Assembly: GCA_002796245.1 (NCBI GenBank)
Contig: PCWT01000043.1
Location: 1-39,299, forward strand
Direction of reading: 5' to 3'
Length of the DNA: 39,299 bases
Source: Gammaproteobacteria bacterium CG11_big_fil_rev_8_21_14_0_20_46_22
GTDB lineage: Bacteria > Pseudomonadota > Gammaproteobacteria > UBA12402
The position numbers and the translations under genes were made by a program. Below are positions 8,380 through 16,123 of this stretch, in pieces. Below the pieces are notes generated by a model, which saw only the letters and a list, made by a program, of their open reading frames with translations, made no database searches and was not told where the DNA came from. How positions within the stretch are numbered: position 1 is the first letter of the stretch; each line of letters opens with the position of its first letter.

Positions 8380-8622
8380 GCGCAGTATCATATTAATGTT
8401 AATTTATTGACACCTGGCAGCACAGATACACCAGGCAATGCGACATTTGTTAATGATCCTGTGGTCAGTGAAAAAATAAAACAGAATACCCCCACAAAAA
8501 CAGGCTTCATGCAACCAGAAGATTTGGCGGGCCCGGCTGTATTTCTGGCCAGCGATGAATCCAGTGCAGTGCATGGCCTAGACTTGATTGTCGATAATGG
8601 TGTATCAGTGGTTTCAGTTTAG
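8380..8622 (+). pseudogene. C-terminal remnant of a short-chain dehydrogenase/reductase
   Basis: The frame encodes only the last ~80 residues of an SDR: INVNLLTPGSTDTPGN (the strand after the active-site helix), then a helix, then MQPEDLAGPAVFLASDES and the closing LDLIVDNGVSV. No ATG opens the frame, and stops occur at 8341-8346. The Rossmann glycine motif and the Tyr-Lys pair are absent. A short out-of-frame segment just upstream (about 8364-8384) would read FVIIGSA, like an SDR strand, which hints at an internal deletion plus frameshift. This remnant occupies most of the 328-bp gap between the two methyltransferase genes. Decayed gene. Confidence 0.75.
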
Positions 8623-8647
8623 TGATTCTCGTGATAAGCCTGACGCT

Positions 8648-9502
8648 CTATTTTTCTGCTGTTAATAGCCGAAGCGGAAAATATTCATTTTGATTGAGTA
8701 ATTTTTGTTCAATTTTAAGTGGTTTGCATAGGCTTTTTTCTACATCACTAATGCTGGCATCTTTGATGCGTAAAAACTGTTGTTTAATCTTTGATTGAAT
8801 TTCTTTATGCCAAAAGCTTTGTATGCTTTCGGGCATCATGGTTTGCATGTATTCGAGTGAGCGTTTAAATATCACGCTTTTCTCTGTAATGTTTTCTGGC
8901 CAATAATCAAGGATAATTGCAGCGGTATCGTAGCTGGAAATTTCATCGATCATCCAGTGAACACAGGGTTCCGGTAAAAAATAGATTGCACCTTCAATAA
9001 TGAAAATAGGGTTGCTGCAATTGGGAAAGGCTTCTTTGAGTTTTTGCTGTTTTTTGAATTCATCCAGTAAATTGAACGCTTGCATGTCTGCATGATTCCT
9101 GGCTTTTGAGTCTAGGAAACTGCTTATTTCAGATAAGCGTTGGCGTCTTTCGGTAATTATTTTAGGTAAATCGGTATCGATGTAGAGGTAATTGGGGTAT
9201 TTTAAATAGAGGCAATCAAGTAATAGCGAAAATCCCGAGGCAAATGAGATTACGCTATCATATTTTTGTGTTTCGAGTAATCGCGAAGTTTCTTCAAATA
9301 TATAGCCTGCCCTAACGCTCACTTTTCGATTGACGAGCGGGTATCGGTGGGCTTGAATAAAATGTTCAGCTTTTTTGTATCCTTCGGTGCTGGCAAACTT
9401 TTTACTGAGCGAGTCATGACTGATTTCTGGTTCACTACAGCGATATATCGCTGTCATTTCAGCAGAGCTAATTTCTTTGTTAATGGTGTTATTAGTTATC
9501 AT
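8648..9502 (-). CDS. LCMT-family SAM-dependent methyltransferase (diverged)
   Basis: 284 aa on the minus strand. Motif I is degenerate, VISFASGFSLLLDCLY, in place of the usual glycine-rich loop. The following acidic loop YIDTDLPKIITERRQ is typical of the leucine carboxyl methyltransferase family, as is the later PIFIIEGAIYFLPE strand. The N-terminal half also has the family-like segment AGYIFEETSRLLE. It is convergent with the remnant SDR and divergent from the MerR gene, 104 bp away. It is not a close copy of the 7489-8319 gene but shares the fold. Substrate unknown; loss of glycines in motif I leaves its SAM binding uncertain. Confidence 0.82.
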   Translation of the reverse strand: MITNNTINKEISSAEMTAIYRCSEPEISHDSLSKKFASTEGYKKAEHFIQAHRYPLVNRKVSVRAGYIFEETSRLLETQKYDSVISFASGFSLLLDCLYLKYPNYLYIDTDLPKIITERRQRLSEISSFLDSKARNHADMQAFNLLDEFKKQQKLKEAFPNCSNPIFIIEGAIYFLPEPCVHWMIDEISSYDTAAIILDYWPENITEKSVIFKRSLEYMQTMMPESIQSFWHKEIQSKIKQQFLRIKDASISDVEKSLCKPLKIEQKLLNQNEYFPLRLLTAEK

Positions 9503-9606
9503 TTAATTCTTTTGTGATTGAGTTGGATATAATTTATTGTGTGAAATTGTATCACTTTCAGGGCGCATCACTAAAACTTTTTTGTCGAATAATCCACTGA
9601 CCATTA

Positions 9607-9903
9607 ATGCAAAGCAATCTTTATGATAAGATGTTGCTCTCAAAGCTTTTGGTTGGCATCGGAGAGGTTTCGACTGTCACAGGAATTCCACAACGTCAAA
9701 TTCGTTATTGGGAAGAAAAAGGTATTGTCGCTTCTGTCCCCAGTGAAAAAGATGCTTCGACACGGCGATATGATTATCCCACGATTAAGCGTATGATCTT
9801 GATTAAAGAGTTATTAGATGAGGGCTATACCTTAAAAGCCGCTGTTGAGAAAGTGAATGCGCGTTATGAGCGACTTGATGTTGCGTTTAAACGCTTAAAA
9901 TGA
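9607..9903 (+). CDS. short MerR-family transcriptional regulator
   Basis: 98 aa. Residues 17-85 form a MerR winged helix-turn-helix: IGEVSTVTGIPQRQIRYWEEKG, then TRRYDYPTIKRMILIKELLDEGYTLKAA. The protein ends shortly after the start of what would be the dimerisation coiled coil, so there is no effector-binding domain and no metal-binding cysteines. It is divergent from the minus-strand methyltransferase and sits between the two SDR-related loci, so it is a candidate local regulator. The 104-bp shared upstream region is where its operator would be expected. The ATG at 9607 has no strong Shine-Dalgarno; an internal ATG at 9631 is an alternative. Confidence 0.85.
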   Translation: MQSNLYDKMLLSKLLVGIGEVSTVTGIPQRQIRYWEEKGIVASVPSEKDASTRRYDYPTIKRMILIKELLDEGYTLKAAVEKVNARYERLDVAFKRLK

Positions 9904-10001
9904 ATTCGCACTATCTGCAGTTAAGCAATGAGTTTTGGCGCTTCAAATGAGCTAGGCATTAAAAACGAGAATAAAAATAATAAGCATTATAACTGATTGC
10001 T

Positions 10002-10787
10002 TTATAAAAGGCATCCATCAATATCGATAGATGAACCCGTGATATGATTTGATTGATCGGAACAAAGGAAATAAATAGCATCAGCAATTTCTGCTGACGA
10101 TGCAATCTTTCCTAAGGCAGTTTTATTAGCCATTAATTCATTTATTTTTTCTTCGCTGACCTTGGCTTTTTTTGCAGCAAGCTTTCTGGCTTGCTGGAGA
10201 AGCGGGGTGTCGGTTGGCCCTGGATTTACAGTGTTGATTCTTATGCCGTAACGCCCGAGAAACTTGGCTGCTGATTTGACAAATCCTGCTATGGCAGCAG
10301 TGCTGGTACTATTTGCCATTAGGTTAGGGTCTGGACGCTTAGATAAAATGCCATTGACCAAAACGACAGTGCCCGGTACTTTTTTTATTTTCATGAGTAT
10401 AGTTATTGCTGAAGTGAGCCTGATCACGCCTAATACACAGCAATCTAAAACTAGGCTTAAGTCATCGTAACGTGTATTGTGGAGATTGCCGCGCTTCACA
10501 ATGCCAGCAGCATTAATAAAAATATTTGGTTTTATTCTATTGGTTTTGAGTGACGCTATGAATTGATCAATTTCTTTGTTTTGCGTTAAGTCTAAGGCGT
10601 GTGTTTTAATTATTTGCTGGTTAGAGACACGGTGTTTTTTTAATTGTTTGAGCTGTTGGTTAAGCTTGGTTTTTGATCGGCCTAGTAGCACCAGTGAATA
10701 ACCCTCGCCAATAAGTTTTAATGCCACTTCAGCGCCGATGCCGCCAGTAGCGCCATTGATGATGCCCCATTTTTTATCGTTAACCAT
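10002..10787 (-). CDS. short-chain dehydrogenase/reductase with degenerate catalytic residues
   Basis: 261 aa with an intact Rossmann start NGATGGIGAEVA (11-22), LGRSKTK (NADP-type Arg), INAAGI (91-96, for NNAG) and the C-terminal VNPGPTDTP and GSSIDIDGC. In the region where active SDRs have YSASK, this one reads NSTST (159-163), so the catalytic Tyr and Lys are replaced by Asn and Thr. The usual Ser is also not evident in VLVNGILS. The fold is clear, the classical catalysis is not. It is divergent from the GST gene. It may be a cofactor-binding or regulatory SDR, or belong to a subfamily with different chemistry. Confidence 0.88.
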   Translation of the reverse strand: MVNDKKWGIINGATGGIGAEVALKLIGEGYSLVLLGRSKTKLNQQLKQLKKHRVSNQQIIKTHALDLTQNKEIDQFIASLKTNRIKPNIFINAAGIVKRGNLHNTRYDDLSLVLDCCVLGVIRLTSAITILMKIKKVPGTVVLVNGILSKRPDPNLMANSTSTAAIAGFVKSAAKFLGRYGIRINTVNPGPTDTPLLQQARKLAAKKAKVSEEKINELMANKTALGKIASSAEIADAIYFLCSDQSNHITGSSIDIDGCLL

Positions 10788-10821
10788 GCTGCTTTACTAC
10801 TAAATCATTTGACTTGAATTG

Positions 10822-10850
10822 TAGTCATTTTAATCAAAAATTGCTATATT
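10822..10850 (+). promoter_or_regulatory. probable sigma-70 promoter of the GST gene
   Basis: TAGTCA (10822-10827) is followed by a 17-base spacer and TATATT (10845-10850). The -10 matches the consensus at five of six positions and the -35 at four. It lies in the 164-bp divergent gap between the SDR and the GST. Predicted start of transcription is near 10857, giving a ~95-nt leader if translation begins at 10952. Confidence 0.45.
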
Positions 10851-10951
10851 AGTGCCAGTATTTGTTCATAGGCAATGTTTTTTATCCCTGTATATGTATG
10901 AGTTGTTTATTTGTGCCGGCTTGGGATGCGAAATATAAGAGTGGGGGGGTA

Positions 10952-11620
10952 ATGGAATCATTAAATAAGCCGAAATTAATCAGCTTTGAGCTTTGTCCAT
11001 TTGTGCAGCGATCTGTCATTGTTTTAAAAGAAAAAAATGTAGATTTTGATCTTGAATACATTGATCTTTTTAACAAGCCCCAGTGGTTTCAAAAAATTTC
11101 TCCATTAGGTAAGGCGCCTGTGTTGCTGATAAATGGTCAAGCTATTTTTGAATCGGCGGTCATTGCGGAGTTGCTCGATGAAGTCTATTTACCCAAATTG
11201 CACCCAGTTGACCCTTATTTGAAAGCAAAAAATAGAGCTTGGATTGAGTTCGGTTCAAGTGCGATAATTACTTTGTTTATGGCATGTACGGCAAATAGCA
11301 AAGAAGGCTTTGATCAAATGCGAGAAAAAACCTTAGGTATGTTGGCAACACTTGATCGAGAGGTTAAGGGACCATACTTTAATGGCGAAGATTTTTCATT
11401 ATTAGATACGGCTTATGCCCCATTTTTTATGCGAATTAGTAAACTCGAAGAGATGTATCCGCTTAATTTGTTAAATCAGTTTCAGTGCCTTCAAAGTTGG
11501 TCAAAGAGTTTGTTGGCGCGAAAAAGCGTCATTTCTTCTGAAATTCCTGATTATGTTGAAAAATTTAAGACTTTGTTGGAAAAGAAAGGCTCGTATCTAA
11601 TGACGATTTCAGAGAAGTAA
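10952..11620 (+). CDS. glutathione S-transferase family protein
   Basis: 222 aa from ATG 10952. The thioredoxin-fold N-domain begins KLISFELCPFVQR, with CPFV placing a Cys at the glutathione site as in omega/SspA-like GSTs. The cis-Pro segment is GKAPVLLINGQAIFESAVIAELLDE, where ES contacts the glutathione gamma-glutamyl group. The rest is the all-helical C-domain. The frame stays open upstream to ATG 10898, but that would add residues before the fold, so 10952 is preferred. A 7-G run (10943-10949) lies just before it and could serve as ribosome binding site. It is followed 5 bp later by the YhhQ-type transporter. Confidence 0.9.
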   Translation: MESLNKPKLISFELCPFVQRSVIVLKEKNVDFDLEYIDLFNKPQWFQKISPLGKAPVLLINGQAIFESAVIAELLDEVYLPKLHPVDPYLKAKNRAWIEFGSSAIITLFMACTANSKEGFDQMREKTLGMLATLDREVKGPYFNGEDFSLLDTAYAPFFMRISKLEEMYPLNLLNQFQCLQSWSKSLLARKSVISSEIPDYVEKFKTLLEKKGSYLMTISEK

Positions 11621-11625
11621 TCGCT

Positions 11626-12318
11626 GTGAATATTAGTTCGCCATTAAATAGCCTTAAGAGAAGTTACTTTTCGACGATTTGTAGCTTATATATTACTATG
11701 GCGCTTGTATCGCTTGTTTTGGGGTTCAAGGTCGTTCACTTTGGCCACTTTTTAATAAGCGGCGCGGCTTTTGTTTTGCCTTTTCGTTATTTGTTAGGTG
11801 ACGTTTTGGCAGAAATATACGGTTATCATGTTGCAAAGCGACAGATATGGAATCTCTTGCTTGTCTGCTTTGTTTTTTCTTTAATTGCAAAAGCTGTTAT
11901 TGCACTTCCGTCACCAGCATATTGGACTCACCAGGCAGCGTTCGATTTTGTTTTAGGCAAAGCATTCCATGTTTTTGTTGTTGCTTCGCTTGGCTTTTTA
12001 GTGGGTGCAATGTTGAATATTTATGTGCTGAGCCGCTTTCGGATTATGTTGAAAGGGCGTTATTTTATTATCCGTTCTTTTTTTGCATCAATTGTTGGAG
12101 AGCTGACACAGTATATTATTGCGTTATCAATTTTATACTATTCAATTTTTCCACCGTTAAAAATAGCACAGTTAATTTTTTCCGATTACTTAACACAGAT
12201 TTTGTTTGTGTCGATATTAACGCCATTTGCGACAATATTGGTTATCTGGCTTAAGCAAGTTGACCCCCTAAGGGTAGATAGCGAAACCATTGATTTTGAT
12301 CCATTTAAGATGCAATAA
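11626..12318 (+). CDS. VUT/YhhQ-family transporter (queuosine-precursor uptake type)
   Basis: 230 aa, about six hydrophobic segments. The signature is GAAFVLPFRYLLGDVLAEIYGY (about 47-68, shown here in full as one motif of the family), followed by a basic loop and further membrane segments ending LIFSDYLTQILFVSILTPFATIL. In E. coli YhhQ takes up queuosine precursors for tRNA modification. The start at 11626 is a GTG or nearby codon (the protein begins NISSPL), 5 bp after the GST stop. Its 3' end overlaps the convergent gene at 12305-13117 by 14 bp. No queuosine genes are adjacent, so the substrate is assigned by family only. Confidence 0.85.
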   Translation: MNISSPLNSLKRSYFSTICSLYITMALVSLVLGFKVVHFGHFLISGAAFVLPFRYLLGDVLAEIYGYHVAKRQIWNLLLVCFVFSLIAKAVIALPSPAYWTHQAAFDFVLGKAFHVFVVASLGFLVGAMLNIYVLSRFRIMLKGRYFIIRSFFASIVGELTQYIIALSILYYSIFPPLKIAQLIFSDYLTQILFVSILTPFATILVIWLKQVDPLRVDSETIDFDPFKMQ

Positions 12319-13117
12319 ACTCACTTAATCCTGGTGGAAGTAATTTTAGTTGAACGTGTATGTCAATGCCAAGGCCATAACCGCTTATGGCGCCACCATA
12401 GCTCATTTGAGAGCTCATGAATAATATTGCAATGCTTATAATTGGGTTGTGACGTTGAAATGGGCTTTCTATTTTGGTAGAAAAGTGACCTTGCCCAATA
12501 TCATTGCTAGTAAAAACATTAGGTATACCAAGCGGTTCAGGTCTTGTGGTATTTTTAGGTGCGAGATTATTTCTTCTTAAACCGATAACAGAGTAAAGGC
12601 TGTTAGGTATCAAGCCGTTGCACTCAATGTTAAAAGAAGCGGTGTCATTTTTCTTGTCATGGTTGACGGTCAAGCATCCCGATGCTTTACACCATTGTTT
12701 TAAAGTGATTGCTTTTTTTAGTTGCCGAGTATTCCATGGTGTCTCATCGCTGATGGGTGCTAAGTGTAAGGGGTAGGAATCTCGAGTAAGATCGCACAAA
12801 TTTTTCTTGTAGAATGGTGAGGCGACATGAGGGTAATTGTTACAAGGTAATGGCGAGGCTAGCGTATAAAGTATCATTTCGCCATCATTTTCTATTGAAA
12901 GCATTCTTTTTATATCATAAGGCAGTTCTTCTCCAAAGGTTGGTGTAGGAGAGTCTTTGGATACAAGCGCCATCCCCCAGTTTTTTTCAAGGGTATTGGT
13001 GTTATTTACTTCGTTTAGTAGACCGAGCACGACAAAGTCGCCGTCATTATTGCCGACCTCGCTGGGTGGATACGAAGGACCTTGTGTTGTTAGTGTTAAT
13101 TTATAAAATTTTTTCAT
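12305..13117 (-). CDS. unknown protein, last gene of the AfsA operon
   Basis: 270 aa, not recognised. No signal peptide or membrane segment is evident. The second half reads as a beta-sandwich: alternating strands around TASFNIECNGLIPNSLYSVI, then PLGIPNVFTSNDIGQGHFST and a closing SYGGAISGYGLGIDIHVQLK. A Cys pair occurs in WCKASGCLTV. The gene overlaps the AfsA-like gene upstream by 17 bp (13101-13117), so it is translationally coupled and likely serves the same pathway. It also overlaps the convergent transporter by 14 bp. It could be a binding or partner protein for the small-molecule product; this is inference from position only. Confidence 0.8.
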   Translation of the reverse strand: MKKFYKLTLTTQGPSYPPSEVGNNDGDFVVLGLLNEVNNTNTLEKNWGMALVSKDSPTPTFGEELPYDIKRMLSIENDGEMILYTLASPLPCNNYPHVASPFYKKNLCDLTRDSYPLHLAPISDETPWNTRQLKKAITLKQWCKASGCLTVNHDKKNDTASFNIECNGLIPNSLYSVIGLRRNNLAPKNTTRPEPLGIPNVFTSNDIGQGHFSTKIESPFQRHNPIISIAILFMSSQMSYGGAISGYGLGIDIHVQLKLLPPGLSEFIAS

Positions 13118-13862
13118 CTGTCGAACTTCGGGTAGCTTTTGCTAGGGTATCACTTAATAAGGTGACTTCTTTTTTGGAGATTTTTTCTGTATTCATAACA
13201 ATAAAGTTTATTGTGATCGTCGCACAGAGTTGATCATACTGGAAAAAATCCGAGCTAATTGTTGCGTTAACGTAATTGTTGGACTGGGCATGAAAGCTTA
13301 GTTTTGAAAGGATGTTAACATCGAGTGGGAAAATAAGTTTAAGGAAATTACTATCGATATTTTTCAATATAAAGCTTCTTTTAAATCTTTCTGTCTGCTC
13401 GGTATAGTAATTTTCAATAATCGAAATCATCGACTGCCTTGCTGACTCTATGATTAGCATGCCCTGTAAGTGCTGGCGTGTCACGTGGTCGGAGATAATA
13501 TCGCAGCCGTTATCGATTAATAGTTGACTCTGAAATTTGTCTTCAGCTATTTTTTTGGGTTTGGATATTAAAACATTCTCATGATGCAGTTTATGAGTAA
13601 AAGCTTTTGCTTCTTTGTTAAGCATTTCGTCTAGTAGACGAAGTCGAGGTTTGATGGTTAATTTTTCAAGTCGTTCGCTTATTGTTGCGACTTGTTTTTG
13701 ATTTATACCTTGGGTGACAAAAATACACTGGTAAATTTCGGCTTTTTTTTGAAACTGGCTTTTACTAAGGTTCAATAATTCTGTAATTGTTAATATGTCA
13801 CTGTTAATGCAAAATCCTTGCATTTTATCGCCAGTAATAATTAAAGTGCTTGTGTTACTCAT
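13101..13862 (-). CDS. AfsA-like (A-factor biosynthesis) hotdog-domain protein
   Basis: 253 aa. Residues ~90-226 form an AfsA-type hotdog domain: THKLHHENVLIS (89-100), then the signature SDHVTRQHLQGMLIIESARQ (124-143), a hydrophobic FPL segment and a closing ATITINFIV strand. In Streptomyces AfsA joins a beta-ketoacyl chain to dihydroxyacetone phosphate, the first step to A-factor gamma-butyrolactone. AfsA has two such domains; here only one is seen, with an unrelated ~85-residue N-terminal region. The gene follows the HAD phosphatase by 1 bp and overlaps the next gene by 17 bp. The assignment of fold is firm; the exact acyl-transfer reaction is inferred from the family. Confidence 0.85.
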   Translation of the reverse strand: MSNTSTLIITGDKMQGFCINSDILTITELLNLSKSQFQKKAEIYQCIFVTQGINQKQVATISERLEKLTIKPRLRLLDEMLNKEAKAFTHKLHHENVLISKPKKIAEDKFQSQLLIDNGCDIISDHVTRQHLQGMLIIESARQSMISIIENYYTEQTERFKRSFILKNIDSNFLKLIFPLDVNILSKLSFHAQSNNYVNATISSDFFQYDQLCATITINFIVMNTEKISKKEVTLLSDTLAKATRSSTDEKIL

Positions 13863-13863
13863 T

Positions 13864-14556
13864 TTATTTAACCTCGATAATTCTCCATTTTCGCGCTTGT
13901 GCGAAGCATTTGAATTTTTTGTCTTTTACGATCGCAGAGGGATGGCCAACTATCGATAGCATAGATGCATCTGAAATATGATCGCCATACGCGTGGCATT
14001 TATTTAAACAATGAAAATCTTTCTCTGCACAAAACTTTTTTATTCTCCTTGCTTTTCCTTCGCCTATAACTGTCGGCAAAGCGTTATTCCCGGTAAAATG
14101 TCCATCTTTTACTATTAGTTTAGTTGCGATAACGTGATGAGCGCCAAGATGCCGCGCAATTTGCTCAATAAGAATCTCTGGTGATCCTGAAACAAATACA
14201 ATGCCCGCGTTTCTATTTTTGTGTTTAGTAATTTCATTTAATATTTCTGGCCTGAAAAAATGCTGAGGATTCTTCATTTTTAGCTCAATCCAGGCGCTGG
14301 CTATTTCGGCGAGATCGGACTCGTTCCAGCCTTTATAAAAATGGCAATAGAGCTGGTTGATTGTTTCTCGACTTGCGCCAAATTTCGAAAACAGTTTGAG
14401 TAAAATATTCTGTTTGAATGCGATGATTTGCCCAATCAGCCGACCGTATTTTTTATTAAGAGCAAAATAATAAAAATCAAATAAGGTTTTATTTTGTGTC
14501 ACGGTTTCATCCACATCAAAAAAACAATAATATTCGAATGTTTTATTTTTTATCAT
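13864..14556 (-). CDS. HAD-IB (SerB-like) phosphatase in the AfsA operon
   Basis: 230 aa. Motif I is FFDVDETV with Asp14 as nucleophile and Asp16 as acid/base. Motif II is VFVSGSPE, the motif III Lys lies in GEGKARRIKKF, and motif IV is YGDHISDASML. The helical cap after motif I is that of HAD subfamily IB (phosphoserine phosphatase type). In A-factor-type pathways a phosphatase must remove the phosphate left by dihydroxyacetone phosphate, and this gene touches the AfsA-like gene, so it is a plausible supplier of that step. It lies 8 bp after the upstream gene of the same operon. A phospholipid or other small phosphate ester is an alternative substrate. Confidence 0.9.
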   Translation of the reverse strand: MIKNKTFEYYCFFDVDETVTQNKTLFDFYYFALNKKYGRLIGQIIAFKQNILLKLFSKFGASRETINQLYCHFYKGWNESDLAEIASAWIELKMKNPQHFFRPEILNEITKHKNRNAGIVFVSGSPEILIEQIARHLGAHHVIATKLIVKDGHFTGNNALPTVIGEGKARRIKKFCAEKDFHCLNKCHAYGDHISDASMLSIVGHPSAIVKDKKFKCFAQARKWRIIEVK

Positions 14557-14564
14557 GGTTTTTC

Positions 14565-15365
14565 TTAAGGTGTTGGCGCATTGCTACGGCTAGCATCTGG
14601 GCTGGCTGCGTCAGAAAGGTTGATCTCATGTATCTCTAACCACTTGTCATGTAGCCACATTTGCGTTTCGCGCATCATTTTTTCCATATTCCAACTGATG
14701 TCACGTTCAAATGTTTGCACGACACCAGTATCATCAACAATTATCCAGGTCCATAATTCTGTTTTAGGGTTAAAGGTTTTAACTTTCATGCCGCTAACTG
14801 TCACTGTTTCATCATCGCAAGAAATTGTTTCGTCGTGACGTGCAATCCAGTCGAGGCGTAAATGCTTTGATAATATAACTTTGGGTTCAAATTTCATGCG
14901 AACATCAGAATCAAGCATGATCAAATCAGGCAGCTCAATATCTCCATCAGTTAAATCATCTGCAGTACACTGCAAAAAACGAAGCGCAACGGCAAGGGCT
15001 TTTTGGTGTGAAATCTGTTTGAGTGCTTTATTGGGCTGCATCACTGTTAAGCCAAGTATTTTCTCTGCGGTGGGGTCGTAAACGACGCTAATATGCTTGC
15101 CACCCAGTTTGTTGCTTTCGCCTGATTCTTCATAACGTAATAATATGGCTGGTGTTTCTCCAAGTCGTTCCCCCTTATAGTATTGAACGCGTGCTCGATT
15201 TGTCAGCTTGAAACGGCTAAGTTCAATACCTGCTTGGCTTAACTGTCTTCTGACTTTGTCGTCTCTAAACTCAGAAGATGCTTGGGTTGATAAAGTTCCT
15301 TTTTGGCCCCATTGGCTATAGTTTGGGCTAACTACGTGTGGTGTATCGGCTTGGCCTATCGTCAT
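14565..15365 (-). CDS. unknown protein, first gene of the AfsA operon
   Basis: 266 aa, not recognised. It has no signal peptide or membrane segment. The centre alternates strands and short helices: HISVVYDPTAEKILGLTVMQ, a helix with ISHQKALAVALRFLQ, and later ELWTWIIVDDTGVVQTFERD, a pattern like PepSY-type or other small beta-rich modules. The C-terminus has an amphipathic helix and a Ser/Pro tail. It is 8 bp before the HAD gene and is the promoter-proximal gene of the four. The upstream divergent region (15366-15479) has AT-rich -10-like sequences on both strands. Function must be sought through its operon partners. Confidence 0.78.
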   Translation of the reverse strand: MTIGQADTPHVVSPNYSQWGQKGTLSTQASSEFRDDKVRRQLSQAGIELSRFKLTNRARVQYYKGERLGETPAILLRYEESGESNKLGGKHISVVYDPTAEKILGLTVMQPNKALKQISHQKALAVALRFLQCTADDLTDGDIELPDLIMLDSDVRMKFEPKVILSKHLRLDWIARHDETISCDDETVTVSGMKVKTFNPKTELWTWIIVDDTGVVQTFERDISWNMEKMMRETQMWLHDKWLEIHEINLSDAASPDASRSNAPTP

Positions 15366-15479
15366 GACTTTTTCCTGTGCTATAATTAACTCGTACGGGC
15401 TGTATAATTTGATAAATTCATATTTTAATATACGAATTCTAACGGTAATTTTTTTAATTGTGAAGCTTTTGAGATAAAT

Positions 15480-16071
15480 ATGTTTGGGTTTTTTAAAAAA
15501 ATGTATAAAAATTATCTGTCGCGAGGTTTTTCTGCGCTGACTTCGTTATTTTTAGAAAAGCATTATGCTTATTATATTGAAGAGATTGACGCAACTGCTC
15601 AGCGAGTCATCTTGCGATGTCGGGGCTCCCATATCATTGTTAGGGTTGGCTATACCGAATTGATTGGTGATCCCCATCTGTTGCGTGGATTGCCTCCGCT
15701 GCAAGCATGTAAGTTGGGGGGGGTATTATGGCCGAATGTTAAGAGCGGCAATGGAGGGTGGTGAGGCTTTAAAGCGCGCTAAAAAAATGAATTTTTTGTT
15801 AAGCGATAAGAGCGGGCGATACAAGATAGTTTTTCAAAATCGCAATGGCGAGATTGGTTACTTTGATCAAAAATCACGACAAGAGTTCGTCGAGCATCCA
15901 CTAACGTTGGTTAAGAATGATTATATTATCTCAGAGTTTGACTCAAGTCAGGCTTGCTTTATTGGTATTTTGGCGGGTGTAAGCATAGAAAAGGCTATTT
16001 CCTCGGGCCAGTCGCCAGATAATGTGGGTGATATAATGAATAAGGCGCCCAAACTCAGGGTTGTTAAATAG
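15480..16071 (+). pseudogene. unknown ~196-aa protein disrupted at an 8-G tract
   Basis: Two frames join into one protein if one G is removed from the eight-G run at 15716-15723. Frame one runs from ATG 15480 and stops at 15764. With seven Gs the reading becomes ACKLGGYYGRMLRAAMEGGE and continues to the stop at 16071. The N-terminus has an amphipathic basic/aromatic helix, and the middle reads RCRGSHIIVRVGYTEL. The C-part has GRYKIVFQNRNGEIGYFD and FIGILAGVSIEKA. I do not recognise the family. No signal peptide is seen. The indel may be phase variation, decay or a sequencing error. Divergent from the AfsA operon. Confidence 0.7.
15716..15723. repeat. eight-G homopolymer tract within a coding region
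   Basis: Eight consecutive Gs sit where seven would keep one continuous frame from 15480 to 16071. Tracts of this size are known slippage sites for phase variation and also common places for read errors. Confidence 0.85.
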
Positions 16072-16123
16072 TTTTTACAGGCCGGAAAATCCTGCTTATC
16101 TTTGCGCGATTCATTCGTTAAGC

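Noticed and set aside
11847-12254. 135-aa Cys-rich open frame inside the YhhQ-type transporter
   Set aside because: Out-of-frame shadow of a clear membrane-protein gene; its Cys richness comes from the TTT/TTG-rich sequence read in another frame.
15381-15408. Two TATAAT boxes upstream of the poly-G gene
   Set aside because: They fit a -10, but I find no convincing -35 at the right distance, so no promoter is called.
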